Made by a program: the position numbers and the translations under genes. From Proales similis (taxonomy: Eukaryota; Rotifera; Eurotatoria; Ploima; Proalidae), in the NCBI GenBank assembly GCA_019059635.1, contig JAGVRJ010000009.1:1397001-1461000 (forward strand): a DNA stretch of 64,000 bases, read 5' to 3'. The notes below the pieces were generated by a model, which was not told the origin of the DNA, ran no database searches, and saw only the letters and a list, made by a program, of their open reading frames with translations. Within the stretch, counting starts at the first letter, position 1. Every line of letters begins with the position of its first letter. Positions 11,803 through 23,412 of the stretch are shown here, in pieces.

Positions 11803-13924
11803 CTATTGCTTCTCCTTTGGCTTTATCTGGCGGAATTTATTTACAAACGAGCGCGCCGAGAAGCTAGATGTCGTGTGAATGTGTATTGTGGGCTGGTAGA
11901 GAATTGTTCCGTTGAAATTTGAGGGCAAAACAAATGGACTCAAGCTGGACACCGGCTCCAGAACGTTACTTGGCTTGTTTTCTATTATGAACGCTTCTTG
12001 AGAGGCGAGCACCAAGCTGCCCACTGGCGTTTGCGCTCGGCCACCAACAGCAGTGAGCGGTGTTGCCTCAAGAGCATTGATCCGCTGAACATTGACTGGC
12101 TGTTGACTTGACGTGTCAAGTAGCTGCGTGCTCACCAAACTTTCCACCGAGATTGTTGACGACGACGGCAGAGGCGGCGCAATTTTTTCAGGCGATGGTG
12201 AGACAAGACGCGATCGCTTGGGCGTTGAGAGCGCAATCGGACTCGTCTCTTTGCCTCTCGCTTCTTTCTTCTTATTTTCCTTGTCCTGTTGAAAGCGTCT
12301 GCATTCGCGCAGCATCGATGCCATTTTCAATCGCTCGATTATCATTGTGTACATCGACGGCAGCTGAACTCGTTCAGTTTGATCAAGCGGCGATTTGTAA
12401 TTGACGCTCGGCTCGAACTCGACAAGTTCACTCTTGCCGCTCGAGCGCAACTTTTGCTTTCTGAGCAGCTCGTTCAGCTGCAGCTGCCTCTGTTCTGAGT
12501 TGGATATGTTGCCAAGCTGCTTTTTTATGTCGTCCACGCTGCGATGCGGGAGTAAATGCTCGCGAATGCAGTCGCAGCACTCTTGCTTCTTCAAGTGCTT
12601 GAACTTGTCGAAGCCCATTATGAGCAGTCTAACGTCAAACGTGTCTGAGATGACCAAAATTCAAGGGCGCAGCGGGCAAGTTTTACATTTTTTCACTGTC
12701 GCTCAGTTGACTTCGTTTGAAAATGCTTGTGTAGCTGCCCTTCAGATTGGGTATGAGATGAGTGTTGTAGAATACTCGACTTTCGATCATTAGCTCGAGC
12801 AGTTTGACCGGCACGCCTTCGAATTCATGTCAGAGCCGAGCTCATGTTCGCAATCGATTCTTACCATTTTTCAAGTTTGCTGCTAGCTCGTTGCGCTCCA
12901 TTTTTTCTACTCGCTCGATGAGCTCGACGGCCTCGGGTAAATTGTGCACCCTGAAATCGGGGCTTATTAGCGCTTCTTGGCCATTTGTTCTGTTCAAGTC
13001 GTTCAGGGTGCGCTAAAGAGCCGATTGTGTCAGAGTTGTTTGATTTAAGGTAAAATGCGCGTTCTCCTACCAGAAGCTCGGACGCTTGTGGAAACAGGTC
13101 GCCGTATTCTTTAGAGCAGAACGTGAGCAAACATGTTTGGGCCAGCAGTTGAACGTGCTGAGAACGAATTTCAGAGTGTTGGAGCTGAGTATCTATCGAG
13201 GTTTGCGTAAATTACATTTCGAAGCTGTTCGTCCAGTCGGCTCCGGTCAGAGTCAGTGAATTGGGGCATAAAAGCGCCGTTGGCGGCCTCAGGCTGCTGA
13301 TCTTGAACGCTGAGTGTGGAAGATGGCTGAAGGGGCTCGATGCTGATGCTCGAGCCGACGGCTGACTGTGCATGATTTACTTGGTCTTGACTGGATGCGT
13401 TCTCTTTGGGAGACTGGCTCCTGCTCGGCTTTGCTTTGTTTCTGCCCTCTTCGTAGACAATTGGAACACCGTCGCAGAACTCAATTGCGTCCTTGACCAA
13501 AGCTACCGCTTCCTTTTCTAATTGCGATTCGAAACTCGAGACAAGCGAGAACCCAAGGTAACTAACAAATCTTACTCGGCACATGCACCCAGTCATCAAG
13601 GTAGTCGTCGAAATCGTGCGTGTCCAAGCAGGCGATAAAGTCAGGATCGTCTTCGTCTTCTGCCGGCGTTGGCACCAGCGTTATATCCGGTATTGGCTCG
13701 TTGCTTGATGTCGAATGGACAATCTCACAGGGCGATGGCTCATTTAGACTTGTGATGAATTGGAACCAGAGCTCATCGTTCGGGTCGCAAATCGAGCTGG
13801 ACGGCGTACTTGGCCCAGACGGGTTGCTGACAAAACGCAAGGTGGACGTCGCCCGAGAGCGAGACGACCTGCCTCGAGTCGGGTTCTCACTCATAACTGT
13901 GCCCCAGCAGCCAGTTGCCGCCAT
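11803..13924 (-). CDS. GON4L-like protein, short form
   Basis: Homologous to GON-4-like/YARP, a nuclear transcriptional cofactor. It starts at the ATG at 13924 (an alternative is at 13891). After an acidic segment EDEDDPDF comes VPKKEAVALVKDAIEF, which parallels the VQIPKKEVNEL region of GON4L. Next are FTDSDRSRLDEQLR and SQHVQLLAQTCLLT (the QQHVQLLTQIHLL segment of GON4L). The following exons give NLPEAVELIERV, ESRVFYNTHLIP and the block DTFDVRLLIMGFDKFKHL, which matches the EDNLLALGLKHFEG region. The C-terminal part is Ser/Pro-rich to the stop at 11803. I see no paired amphipathic helix or Myb/SANT region, so the protein is much shorter than the vertebrate one. One intron, 13185-13215, is only 31 nt. 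Confidence 0.8.
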
Positions 13925-16102
13925 CTGAATAGAAGCCCTCGCCCTGGCGACTGTTTATTTGTCCGATTCTCAAATGCAAGTGTTGCCTTGCCTGTCAACA
14001 TTGACCCTCTCCAGATAATTGGGCTTTTACCTTATTACAAAGCGATATCTGTTCAAAGGCCTTTTCGCCTACATTTTTCGAAGCCAGAAAAGCTTTCAAA
14101 TTCGCCATTCTCTTCATTTCTTAATCGATAGTAGCAGAGCCAAATCAGCCACATTCTTATCACTTGAAGTTACAAGTGAACACTTATTTCCAGCTTATGC
14201 TCACTCGGCGCAAATGATTTTATGAATTACGTGGGCGGAAAGCATTCAATTAGCAATTTGGGCTCGAGCGGTGTCGACCTTAAAGCATCAGCAGGTTCGA
14301 GGCCGATGATTGATAGTTGAGACAGGATCAGAGCAAATATAGTAGATTGAAGGTGCAGTCTGGAAATAGCCAGTTATCACAAGCAGTCTGGAATAGAAAT
14401 TACTGGTGCCCGCGCAAGGAAGCGCTAACCTGCCAATTTAGTATATTCGCAGCAGCCGTGAATCGATCGATCGACGCCATAGTCTCATATTTATTAGATG
14501 CCCCCAAGGAGCTCTAATGCACGAAATTTGGTAGACGTCAACGCCTATTTTTGAGTAAATATGAATGAGACCATAGGGCGGATATGATTGAGACTGAACA
14601 TGACATTTAAAGGCGACAGTGCCAAATCGCGAATTTAGCCGGAAGCTGGCCAAATTCGCAAACGCCTTTCGAAATTACCAAGACCTCGTAGCGACATTTA
14701 TCTAGCTAATGGCTGCTCTCACTGCTCCTCGCCGTTCAGGCTCTATCCCTTTTCTTCTAATTCGTGCCCGCAATTGCGGGTTAAGATGCCTGCTTTGAAT
14801 GAAAGACGTCGCATGCTCGCGTCGTCTTTCCCTGCCAACTCCTCATTGCCTGCTCGTAGGCTCAGTATTAGCGGGACTCGAGGCTTGCGAGCATCGAAAA
14901 CCAGTAAAATGAGGAAGAAGAAGAAAAGCAGCGGAGGAAACAAGAAAACGAGCGCTTGCGAACGAGCGATCGAACGAGAACAACATAAAAAAAACCAAAG
15001 AGAAACGGCGAGAGAGAGAGTAAGACTGGTCTGTCGTATTGTCGCGCGCGAAATTATGAACTTGGCGTGATGAACAATATTTCTAAATGAAATAATATTC
15101 TCAATTCAGTCGCAATTCACGAGAGCGTACAAACGAGCGCCATTCGCCACCAAAGCGCCTTCACAATTCGCTCAGTTTAGGTTGTTATTATGTTAATTAT
15201 TGATTTTTCTTCTTGTTTCTTTTTCTCGCTTCTACTGCCTCTGCTCTCGCTTCTCTGCACTCGGGCCCAAACTGGGACCAACAAACACCACAACCGCCCT
15301 CTAGTCGGCGTCGTGAAGGCAGATGCAACTTAAGCAGCCGCCCGAGTCAGCAGCTCTATTTGCATTCCATTTATTATTTTCCCTTTCATGTTCCATTACT
15401 TGTGTGTGTGTGTCTGAATGTTTTTGCATTTTCGCTTATATTGCAAATACTACAACTGATGCTGGAGCTGCTGCTGCTGATGCTGCTAATTCTGGTGCTG
15501 CAATTGCCACCAAGCCAGCAGCTACCAACATGATAATAATAATCATCACCATCGCTGCCGCCGCCGCCATCATCCTCAATGCGGGCTCTATTTGCTTGCA
15601 TCAACATATAATAGCTCCAGTTTCCTAACCGAGCCGCTTTGCAAAGACCAAGCCAAAAATCATAATCGTGCATCATTTAGCTCGAAATTGTCGAGCATGC
15701 TGACTCCGAGCAGCTCAACATTCGAGTTAATTTGCGCTTGCAGAGTGCGATGGCGAAGGCGGCTCGCGCAAACTGCTCCTACGAATACGCCTGTGCGAAA
15801 CGTTTAATGAGAAAGGGGAGCTGGATACGAGCAGAGCAAAAGAGAGAGAGAGAGAAAGAAGGAGTGTGCGAGAGAACGGGGGAGAGAGAGTTGAAGATCA
15901 TAATTGCTTTGCTAACAGCAGTTTTGGTTTCTTTTACTCATTTTCTACTTTCATCTCGACTGAGCATACGGCGAGACCATAAAGGCGCAGAAACAAGTGC
16001 GAATGTTGTGCTGAATGTTTTAGCAGTCTAATTAGGAAATCTGTGCAATCCTAGATTTAATCTCGAGCCAAACAGAGGTTGTGTAGGCAATAAGCCAACA
16101 AG
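13925..16102. other. intergenic, promoter region
   Basis: Between divergent GON4L-like (minus) and calcineurin B (plus). It contains GA-rich runs (about 14907-15020 and 15841-15892) and CTG/GCC triplet stretches (15460-15570). I find no supported exon or RNA gene. Both promoters must lie within it. Confidence 0.5.
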
Positions 16103-16624
16103 ATGGGCAACGACATCAGCTATCCGGTCGAGCTTGGCGCAAATTTCGACGCCGAAGAGATAAAGCGCCTGGGCAAGCGCTTCAAAAAGCTCGACATTGA
16201 CGGCTCTGGTGCCCTGAGCAAAGACGAATTCATGCAAATCAGCGATCTGCAGCAGAACCCGCTTGTACAAAGAGTTATCGATCTGTTCGACTCGGACGGC
16301 AACGGCGAGGTCGACTTTAAAGAGTTCATCGAAGGCTTGTCTCAATTCAGCGTGCGTGGCGACAAAGAGGCCAAACTGCGCTTCGCTTTCAAGGTCTACG
16401 ACATGGACCGCGACGGCTACATTTCAAACGGCGAGCTGTTTATGGTTCTCAAGATGATGGTCGGCAGCAATCTGAAGGACACTCAACTGCAGCAGATCGT
16501 CGACAAGACAATCATCAACGCTGATAAGGACGGCGACGGCAAAATCAGCTACGAGGAGTTTTGCGCGCTGGTCGGCGACACACTCAGCAGCGATATTCAT
16601 CAGAAAATGACCATTCAGATATAA
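16103..16624 (+). CDS. CNB: calcineurin regulatory subunit B
   Basis: A 173-residue intronless gene for the Ca2+-binding regulatory subunit of the phosphatase calcineurin (PP2B), which activates the catalytic A subunit. The start MGNDIS provides the Gly-2 N-myristoylation signal. Four canonical EF-hand loops are complete: [12 protein letters not shown] (31-42), [12 protein letters not shown] (63-74), [12 protein letters not shown] (100-111) and [12 protein letters not shown] (141-152). The segments [28 protein letters not shown] and [15 protein letters not shown] are nearly identical to vertebrate calcineurin B. The C-terminal tail has a three-residue insertion before DIHQKM compared with the usual 170-residue protein. 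The identification is firm. Confidence 0.97.
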   Translation: MGNDISYPVELGANFDAEEIKRLGKRFKKLDIDGSGALSKDEFMQISDLQQNPLVQRVIDLFDSDGNGEVDFKEFIEGLSQFSVRGDKEAKLRFAFKVYDMDRDGYISNGELFMVLKMMVGSNLKDTQLQQIVDKTIINADKDGDGKISYEEFCALVGDTLSSDIHQKMTIQI

Positions 16625-17772
16625 AAATTGAATCGCGAGTTAAGCGTAGGAGTGAGCTTCAACCATGAACGTTGTCCCGTTGACCAAACTTTATCCGCCA
16701 GCTTCTTTGCGCTCTCTCTCTCTCTTTTGTCTTTACGTTTTTCTCTGGCTCCAAGTCGCCAGTCGAATATCTGTCTCGTTCTCTCTCTCTCTCTTTTTTT
16801 CTCATTCAATATCTCGCTTTTCTTTTACTTATTTACGCGCTGGACCTTCGCATCCGAGTTCACACGCGCGGCAATGTCTTGTAGGAAATACAAAGCCAAC
16901 AAACAAGCAAACTGATATGAAGGAAACCTCAACTTGACGCAGGAAAACGAAAACGGGCGCACGAACTTTTCGTCTCAACATGAGTCTATAAATTCTTATT
17001 TCGGATCGCCAATTACGACTCGTTCTTTCTTTTTTTTTCATTCATTTTGTTCTACTTCGGCTCCTGATTCGGTATTCACAGAGGAGTGATCTTCTCGACG
17101 GCTAGAGTGGCCGATCGCTTTGCCCATCAATGCTCGCCTCTTAACCTGGTCTCGATTCTCAAAAAGAAAATACTGTATAAATACCGAGCTATCTTATTTT
17201 ACCCTCTCTGCGCCAGGACTTAACCATAAAGCACATCCATCTCTTTTATCATCATCATCATCATTTTCTAATTTCTCCACTTTTATTTCGCACCATTCGA
17301 TGTTGGAACATAAATAAATGTGACTTGCAACGTCTCAGCATTCATTTGAATCGTGAAGCCTTAGTTCTTTGGATGGCTCTTGTCCTCTTTGTCTCTGTGT
17401 CTCCGTCTTGACGTTTGATGGCAAGCCAAAGCGAATTTGCGTCTCACAAACGACCTGCTCGTTTTGCCAAATAATTAATTCCGCTCCAATTTCAACAAGA
17501 GCGCTAGACCTGACCATTGTTTCATAATTGTCGGACGAGTCCGTTCTTTTCGATGCGCGCTGCCTTATTCATGTTCTGTCACTTCTTATAAATTCTAATT
17601 TATGCATCTGCGTTCTAGTGCTCGACTGTGCAGACCCAACTGCGAGTCATTCTATAGGGCGATTTGCAAACTTACTAAACGGCTCTTATGTGCACCAATG
17701 ACGCCACCTAAAAGCTTACACATCATCTTGAGCGCTCTTAATCATCGAGTCTGAAACAAATTTCGTAATTAG
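16625..17772. other. 3' UTR and spacer
   Basis: Begins as the calcineurin B 3' UTR, with CT-rich tracts (16706-16800). An AATAAA lies at 17313-17318. The rest is spacer before TMEM62, and I see no gene in it. Confidence 0.5.
17313..17318 (+). terminator. poly(A) signal AATAAA
   Basis: AATAAA about 690 nt after the calcineurin B stop, on the same strand; it is the most likely 3' end for that transcript. Confidence 0.4.
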
Positions 17773-20530
17773 ATGCTTCGTCGTCCGAAGCTCTCCGTTC
17801 TTTTACTGGCCACAACGGCCGCTCTGCTCGTTTACTGGCGCGCCGAGGTAAACACCAACATCCTGGGCAGTCTTTTGGAGCCGCAGATTTCGGACGATCC
17901 CACAGGTGCACATGCTGGACACGAGAACCAAATTTATTTGGACGACTCAAGCGACCATTTGATCTGGTTCATTCAGGTAATTGCGATGGCGATTGACGGC
18001 CAAACAAAGCAAACGAGCTGAATTGTGAATCCAGATCAGCGACCTTCATCTGAGTATGTTTCACGACATTGGCCGCATCCGAGACTTTGAGTACTTCTGT
18101 AGCCATCTGATCGATTTGATTCGACCCAAAGTGGTTCTAGTCACCGGTTGGTCATCGCCCAATTCGCTATGCTTGTCTGCTTGTTCTCCAATGAGAATTC
18201 CAAAGGTGACATCACCGACGCCAAAAGCTCAGATCTTACCGGCTCGCGTCAGTTCGAGTACGAATGGCAGACTTATTCTCGCGTCCTCCGAGAGAACAAC
18301 ATAACGAGCCGCACTGCATGGTTGGACGTGCGTGGCAATCACGGTGAGCCGCCTTCTGACCCGCCGAGTCTTGCAAATTGCCATTATTTAATAAACGACA
18401 GACAATTTCGACGTACCCGATCGAGACGGGGCCCTCAATTTCTTCAGGTTCGACTTGAATTTTCTTGTCAACAGCAGGTCTGGCCAATTGTAATTGGGCT
18501 CAATTGCAGAAAGTACGGCTCAATGAAGACTGAGAACCACTCATACATGCACGAGCTGTCTCATGGCACTGATCGCTACACGTTCATTGCCGTGGACGCT
18601 TGTGTGCAACCAGGACCGCGCCGGCCGTTCAATTTCTTCGGCATGGTCTACGACGACGATCTGATCAAACTGAAATCATACGCCGAGCAGAGTTCGCGTT
18701 CAAACGGCACTGTTTGGTTCGGACACTTTCCAATGTCCACAATTCACTCGTCGGTCACTATACGCTCCATCATGAGGTGAGTTGGCCATCAGCTCGCTCT
18801 CGGTTTTCATATTGATGCCAATCGGAATTTAGCTCCGGCGTCGCCTATGTCGCCGGCCATCTTCACACGTTCGGTGGCCTGCTCCGTTCAATGTACACAC
18901 GTCACAGCAACGGAATGCTGGAACTAGAGCTTGCCGACTGGAAGGTCAACAGAATGTAAGCAAACTAGGCCAAAATTGACTCTCAACGACGGCTCTCAAA
19001 TGACTGAATTTGAAATTTGGAAAGGTTCCGCTTGATGGCGTTCGACGCCGGCCTCTTTTCGTTCGCCGATTTTCACATTCTGGAGAAGAATCAAAAAGAC
19101 CGCGACGATCTGTTCGTGCTGATCACAAATCCGAAAAGCATTCAATTCAAAACGAGCCAGGGCCGAGAGCCGCTCGGTCGAATGATGAGTTCGACTCATA
19201 TACGAATTCTGATATTCGCCGCTCATCCGATAGTGACCGCCGAGGTCTTTGTTGATGGCGAATTCCTCGGTCTGGCTGAGCCCGTCTCCTCGCCTCTTTA
19301 CGTTCTGAAATGGAATCCGCGAGCATACGCGCAAGGAGTGCATCAAATCAAAGTACTCGTTCGAGTGAGTAGTACAAGCTGGCTGCTTTTCCCATTTTCA
19401 GACATGTCAACTCTCGTACCATCTGTAGGATGTGAGAGGAAACTCAGAAGTCGCTTTGCAACAGTTCTCGCTCGACAATTCGGTCAAAAAGTTCACCTTT
19501 TTTCAGAATTTCGTGCTCAAGAACGACCAGATTGAGTTTGTGAGTATTTCTCTCTGATTGTCAAGAGTGTGACTTGTCTAAAAGTTGCCCTGCAGACAAG
19601 AAAACTGTTCATGACATTGTCGGGAGCAGTGGTCGCATTTCTTGTGACAACTCGTCTGCTGAAGCGGCGATTCACGAGTAAGCAGCCGTGCGCACTGATT
19701 ACTTGCGGTTCAGACGAGGCTCATCTCTGTCCGACAGCGACTCTGGGCCGAAATAGCCTGGTTCGTTCGTTTTTAGTGAAATACGTTCGTCGCTTTACTC
19801 TGCTCGCGTCGATCAATTCCGTTTTTTGGCCGTTGATCTTCTTGTCCATTTACCCGGCCGTTGGTAAACTCTCTTCTTAATCGACCTTGCTCTAACATCT
19901 GATCTAAAGCTCAACTCAAAGGTCCCTGGTTTGTGGGCGAGTTTCTTCAAGGCCAATTCGGAGTCTGCTTTTCATGGGGCATCTACGTACGGCGCACCTT
20001 ACTCAACTCTGATTTCCAGTACTTGGCCGGCTCACTTCACGTAAGCGAACTTGTCTTCGCTTGTTTTAGACCTCTCCAAACACAGCCCCGATTGCAAGGT
20101 CTTGTTCTTCCAACTTCCATTGATCGTACACTTGGCCAATGCAGTGGACAACCGATTCAAATGCCTTCAACTCGACTCAAGGCGGCAAAGTTCTGAATCA
20201 ATGTCCTTTTCTCTTCGCCTCAGCCTGCCTCAGATGATTTGGAAGCTCTGGCAGAACTGTTCGCTAATTGTTCTAGTGCTCGGCAGTGCAGCTCAAATTC
20301 TGGACCTTTGCCGCTCGTACAGCATTTGGGCGGCCGTTATTTGTCCGATCAAGACTTGGATGCTTCTGGCTGCTTTCTATCTTCGCCGCAGATGCCTGCA
20401 ATTGTCCGCAGGCCAGTTCGAACGAATTATTTCGTTCAACACCGTCAAGAACCGAATCATCGAGCACAAGCGAGACCTCATTCACAGTCGACTGAGCTCA
20501 GTGGACGAAGACGATCCCAAAATCAACTAA
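17773..20530 (+). CDS. TMEM62: TMEM62-like membrane metallophosphatase
   Basis: A multi-exon gene for a TMEM62-type protein: a calcineurin-like metallophosphoesterase domain followed by a C-terminal multi-pass membrane region. The start ATG at 17773 opens a hydrophobic N-terminal segment (LSVLLLATTAALLVYW). Metal-binding motifs appear in order across short exons: SDLHLS (DxH), TGDITDAK (GDxxD, completed over an intron), RGNHDNFD (GNHD) and GHLHTFGG (GHxH). Several hydrophobic segments follow (TLSGAVVAFLVTT, FWPLIFLSIYP, CSLIVLVLGSAAQIL and others), ending with the stop at 20528-20530. The substrate is unknown for the family. Intron borders are GT..AG, and I joined the phosphatase exons in frame. 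AATAAA lies at 20567. Confidence 0.88.
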
Positions 20531-20566
20531 ACTTGAACATTGCCCGTTTATCAAAAACTTTTACCA

Positions 20567-20572
20567 AATAAA
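20567..20572 (+). terminator. poly(A) signal AATAAA
   Basis: 36 nt after the TMEM62-like stop codon. The next gene starts at 20699. Confidence 0.65.
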
Positions 20573-20698
20573 CCCAATTCCCTGACGTTGGTTCTAAATC
20601 TGACACTTGCGTGCTCTCTCGCTCCATCTCGCATGCGGATTTAATCGTCCGCTTGAGCGCCACTCTGAACGTTTCTTAAGCACGTTTCTCCCCCAAGA

Positions 20699-22510
20699 AT
20701 GTCGCACTGGTTCCATCGGAATCTTATAAAAGCCACTGGACCAATAGACTTTGAGAAGCGCACATTTCCGGTGTCGAGCGACTCTCAGCTCATTTGCAGG
20801 TAAAATGAAATAGTTTGGCCGCCGAGTTGAGCACTATGCGGAACTAACGCCAACATTGACCAGCACTCTGAAACAAGTCAGATCAAATCTTCTCCGATTG
20901 TACAATCAGCCGGCCAGTGACCTTGAAACAGTCCAGAAGCAGTTCGACGAGTATGTCTCACTCTTAGACGGCTTCATCAAAGACCAGAGCGGCAGAAGCA
21001 GCAGCGAGAGCAAACTGCGATACTCGTTCACGGCCAAGTGGTCGCAGTCTCTCAGCTCCCAGCAAGTGCAGTAAGCAGCTCATTCACTCGATGTTGACCA
21101 ATTTCGAATCAAACACGCTCGCTGTCAAAGTGAAGAGCAGGATGCGCTATTCGAACTCTGTTCGATGATGATAAACAACGCTATCTGGCTGACCAAACAC
21201 GCAGCTTACATGGCCGCGGTCAAGGACGAGTACGTAGGCTTCTGTCAGCACTAGCTCGATGAGCGCTCGATGAATAGCGTATGATTGTTTAAGACCGAGC
21301 GAAAGCGACGCCAAAGAGGTGCATCGATCCCTGCGCATGGCCATCGGGCAGTTTATCTACGTGCAGCAGAATTTGAAAGATCGCCTGCTTAAAGGCGCCC
21401 AAGCGGCGGATCGAGTCAAAGCCTACTTCGATCTAGAGGACAGCATTCTGTCGATTTACATAAACCAGTGCAAAGCAGAGGCACAAGAGAGTAACGCAAC
21501 TGCTTACATAAGCGCGCGAGACGCTCTAATTCTCACACAGTCTTACATAAGTAACGATTGCGAAAGCGGTGGAGCTAAAGCATTCACCAGGGCTCATAAG
21601 CTCAATTGCAAATGCAACTTCGCTCCTTTTCGAGGCCGGCGGTAACACCCTATTTCAGTCCACTGGTCAATCAAGTCTCTCAACAGCAGCGAAAAAAAAA
21701 CTTTAAAGCAAACGCGCTAGAACCTCTGGACAAGAGTGTGTGCAGCAAATGGCAAAAGTACTTGGCACTCAAAGCAAGCTTCTACAAGGCTCATGTAAGC
21801 GAACCTGATCCGAACTTGACCAAGCGAACGCAAATGAACCGACCTGGTAGGCCTACTGCTATCTGGGACAAGACTTGCTGGCCAAAGACCAATGCGGGGA
21901 AGCCATTCGCTGCCTTCAAGAAAGCCGTCGAAGTAATTTCTTGCCCTTCTTCGCCTCTGTTTATCTCGTTGGTTCATTCTGCGGTGTCAAGTATTTGACG
22001 AGACTGAACGTCTTTGTAAAATATATGCGGACGCAAAGGGCGCCGGCACCCGAGCCATCCCCGAGCGGCACAAGTTTTTCAGAAATTTGAACAGCATGAT
22101 CAATCGCATTGCGGAGAAATGCCAGCGCGAGAACGCAATGATGTAAGTGCACGATGAGAAGAAAAAGTTGGATGCAAGCTGAACGAGGGGTCAAAAGTTA
22201 TCATCAAAAACTGCCGGACAGAACGCCGGTGTTGGACCCGAAGCCTCAGTTCGGCCTGGCAGAGGCGATCGAATTCGACTATCCGGCGCCGAGTGCATTG
22301 TGGAGTCCGGGAGCCTACGATTCGTTCGACCTGAGCAAAGGCGTGAAAGCCAAGGACAAAGGCTCGGCTGCGCCCATTCAAGAGATGAAAGAGACTCCGA
22401 TGTAAGCATTTTGATTTTCGAATTTGAGCTTGCGCATATTTGGCTTACTTGTCCACAGACCGCAAGGTAACGCCGAACCCAACACGGAGAGCGGCTGCCT
22501 CATTTCCTAG
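20699..22510 (+). CDS. BROX: BROX, BRO1-domain protein
   Basis: A homologue of BROX, a farnesylated BRO1-domain protein that binds ESCRT-III CHMP4. The start MSHWFHRN at 20699 matches the BROX N-terminus (MTHWFHRN). Later exons give SNLLRLY, SLLDGFIKDQSG, ESKLRYSFTAKW, EVHRSLRMAIG, CKAEAQE, SAKWQKYL-type and DKCGEAIR segments along the BRO1 helical domain, then GLAEAIEFDYPAPS near the end. The last exon (from 22460) encodes PQGNAEPNTESGCLIS, so the protein ends in Cys-Leu-Ile-Ser. This is a CaaX-type box like the CYIS of human BROX, which predicts prenylation and membrane attachment. Introns are short. The gene lies 168 bp after TMEM62 and 190 bp before SDHAF2. Confidence 0.92.
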
Positions 22511-22700
22511 AGCATCAAATGAACAATTCTTTTGTCTACTTAGTAATGAATACAAGAGCGAGCGAGCAGCAGCAGCAAATAATAATAAACTGTGCGCAAT
22601 TTTGCATTCGATTGTTGTTGCGAAGCTTGGGTCCGTGTAATGTCGGGCTGGAGGCTGCTTACCTGAGCAGACGAGAGAAAAGTTAACTCTGTTTAGCAGA

Positions 22701-23192
22701 ATGAGTTTATTGATCAAACTACGGCCAATGCTGCTGAGACCCGCCCTGGTGCGTCAGGCTCGTCTCATGTCGGACGCGAAGAAGCCGCCCAGCGACGAGC
22801 AAGACCAAGTGAAACTCATCCAAGAAAACGAAGAGAACTATTTCGAGAACGTGAAGCAGAGCTTCGAGAACCTGAAAAAGTCGAGGAGCCACGAATCGCT
22901 TGAGGACAAACGAGCGCGCCTGCTTTATCAGAGTCGAAAGAGAGGCATTCTAGAGAACGGGCTTCTTCTGGCCAACTTCTCGGCCGCCTACCTGGGCAAG
23001 ATGAGCGAGCAGCAGCTGAACGAATATGACTCGATCATAAACGGCTTGTACAATGAATGGGATCTGTACTACTGGATGACCAGCGGCAAAGAGATTCCAG
23101 AGCAGCTCAAGTCAAACGAGGTAATCCACATGATGAAACAATTCTGCTCCAACGAGCTCAAGCAAAGCCGCATCGTTCAGCCTGAACTCTAG
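22701..23192 (+). CDS. SDHAF2: succinate dehydrogenase assembly factor 2
   Basis: A 163-residue intronless gene for SDHAF2/Sdh5, the mitochondrial matrix factor that helps attach FAD covalently to the succinate dehydrogenase flavoprotein. Residues 1-25 are rich in Arg/Leu and free of acids, typical of a mitochondrial presequence (RPMLLRPALVRQAR). The core has the family signature RARLLYQSRKRGILENGLLL. It continues with MSEQQLNEYDSIINGLYNEWDLYYWMTSG (family: LNxYDxLInxxxNdWDiYYW) and a final acidic/basic tail. The spacing of these blocks equals that of human SDHAF2. AATAAA at 23245. Confidence 0.95.
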   Translation: MSLLIKLRPMLLRPALVRQARLMSDAKKPPSDEQDQVKLIQENEENYFENVKQSFENLKKSRSHESLEDKRARLLYQSRKRGILENGLLLANFSAAYLGKMSEQQLNEYDSIINGLYNEWDLYYWMTSGKEIPEQLKSNEVIHMMKQFCSNELKQSRIVQPEL

Positions 23193-23244
23193 ACTCTCGA
23201 ATATTTTCCTTCATATGCTGACCACTTGCTTGTGATCCCGATCG

Positions 23245-23250
23245 AATAAA
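23245..23250 (+). terminator. poly(A) signal AATAAA
   Basis: 52 nt after the SDHAF2 stop. POLDIP2 starts 163 nt further on, so the genes are tightly packed. Confidence 0.65.
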
Positions 23251-23412
23251 ATGAGTAGTTTGCTTGTTCCTTCGAGTTGCCGCTCTGTCTCTCTCTTTCT
23301 CTGTCTGGTTGTCTCGATTTTTTTTTTCCTAAACGAACGTGAATGTGGTGAAAGACATTCGCTTGGCGAATATCTCAATCGGATCGGTAATAGTGCACCA
23401 ATTCAAAGTGAA

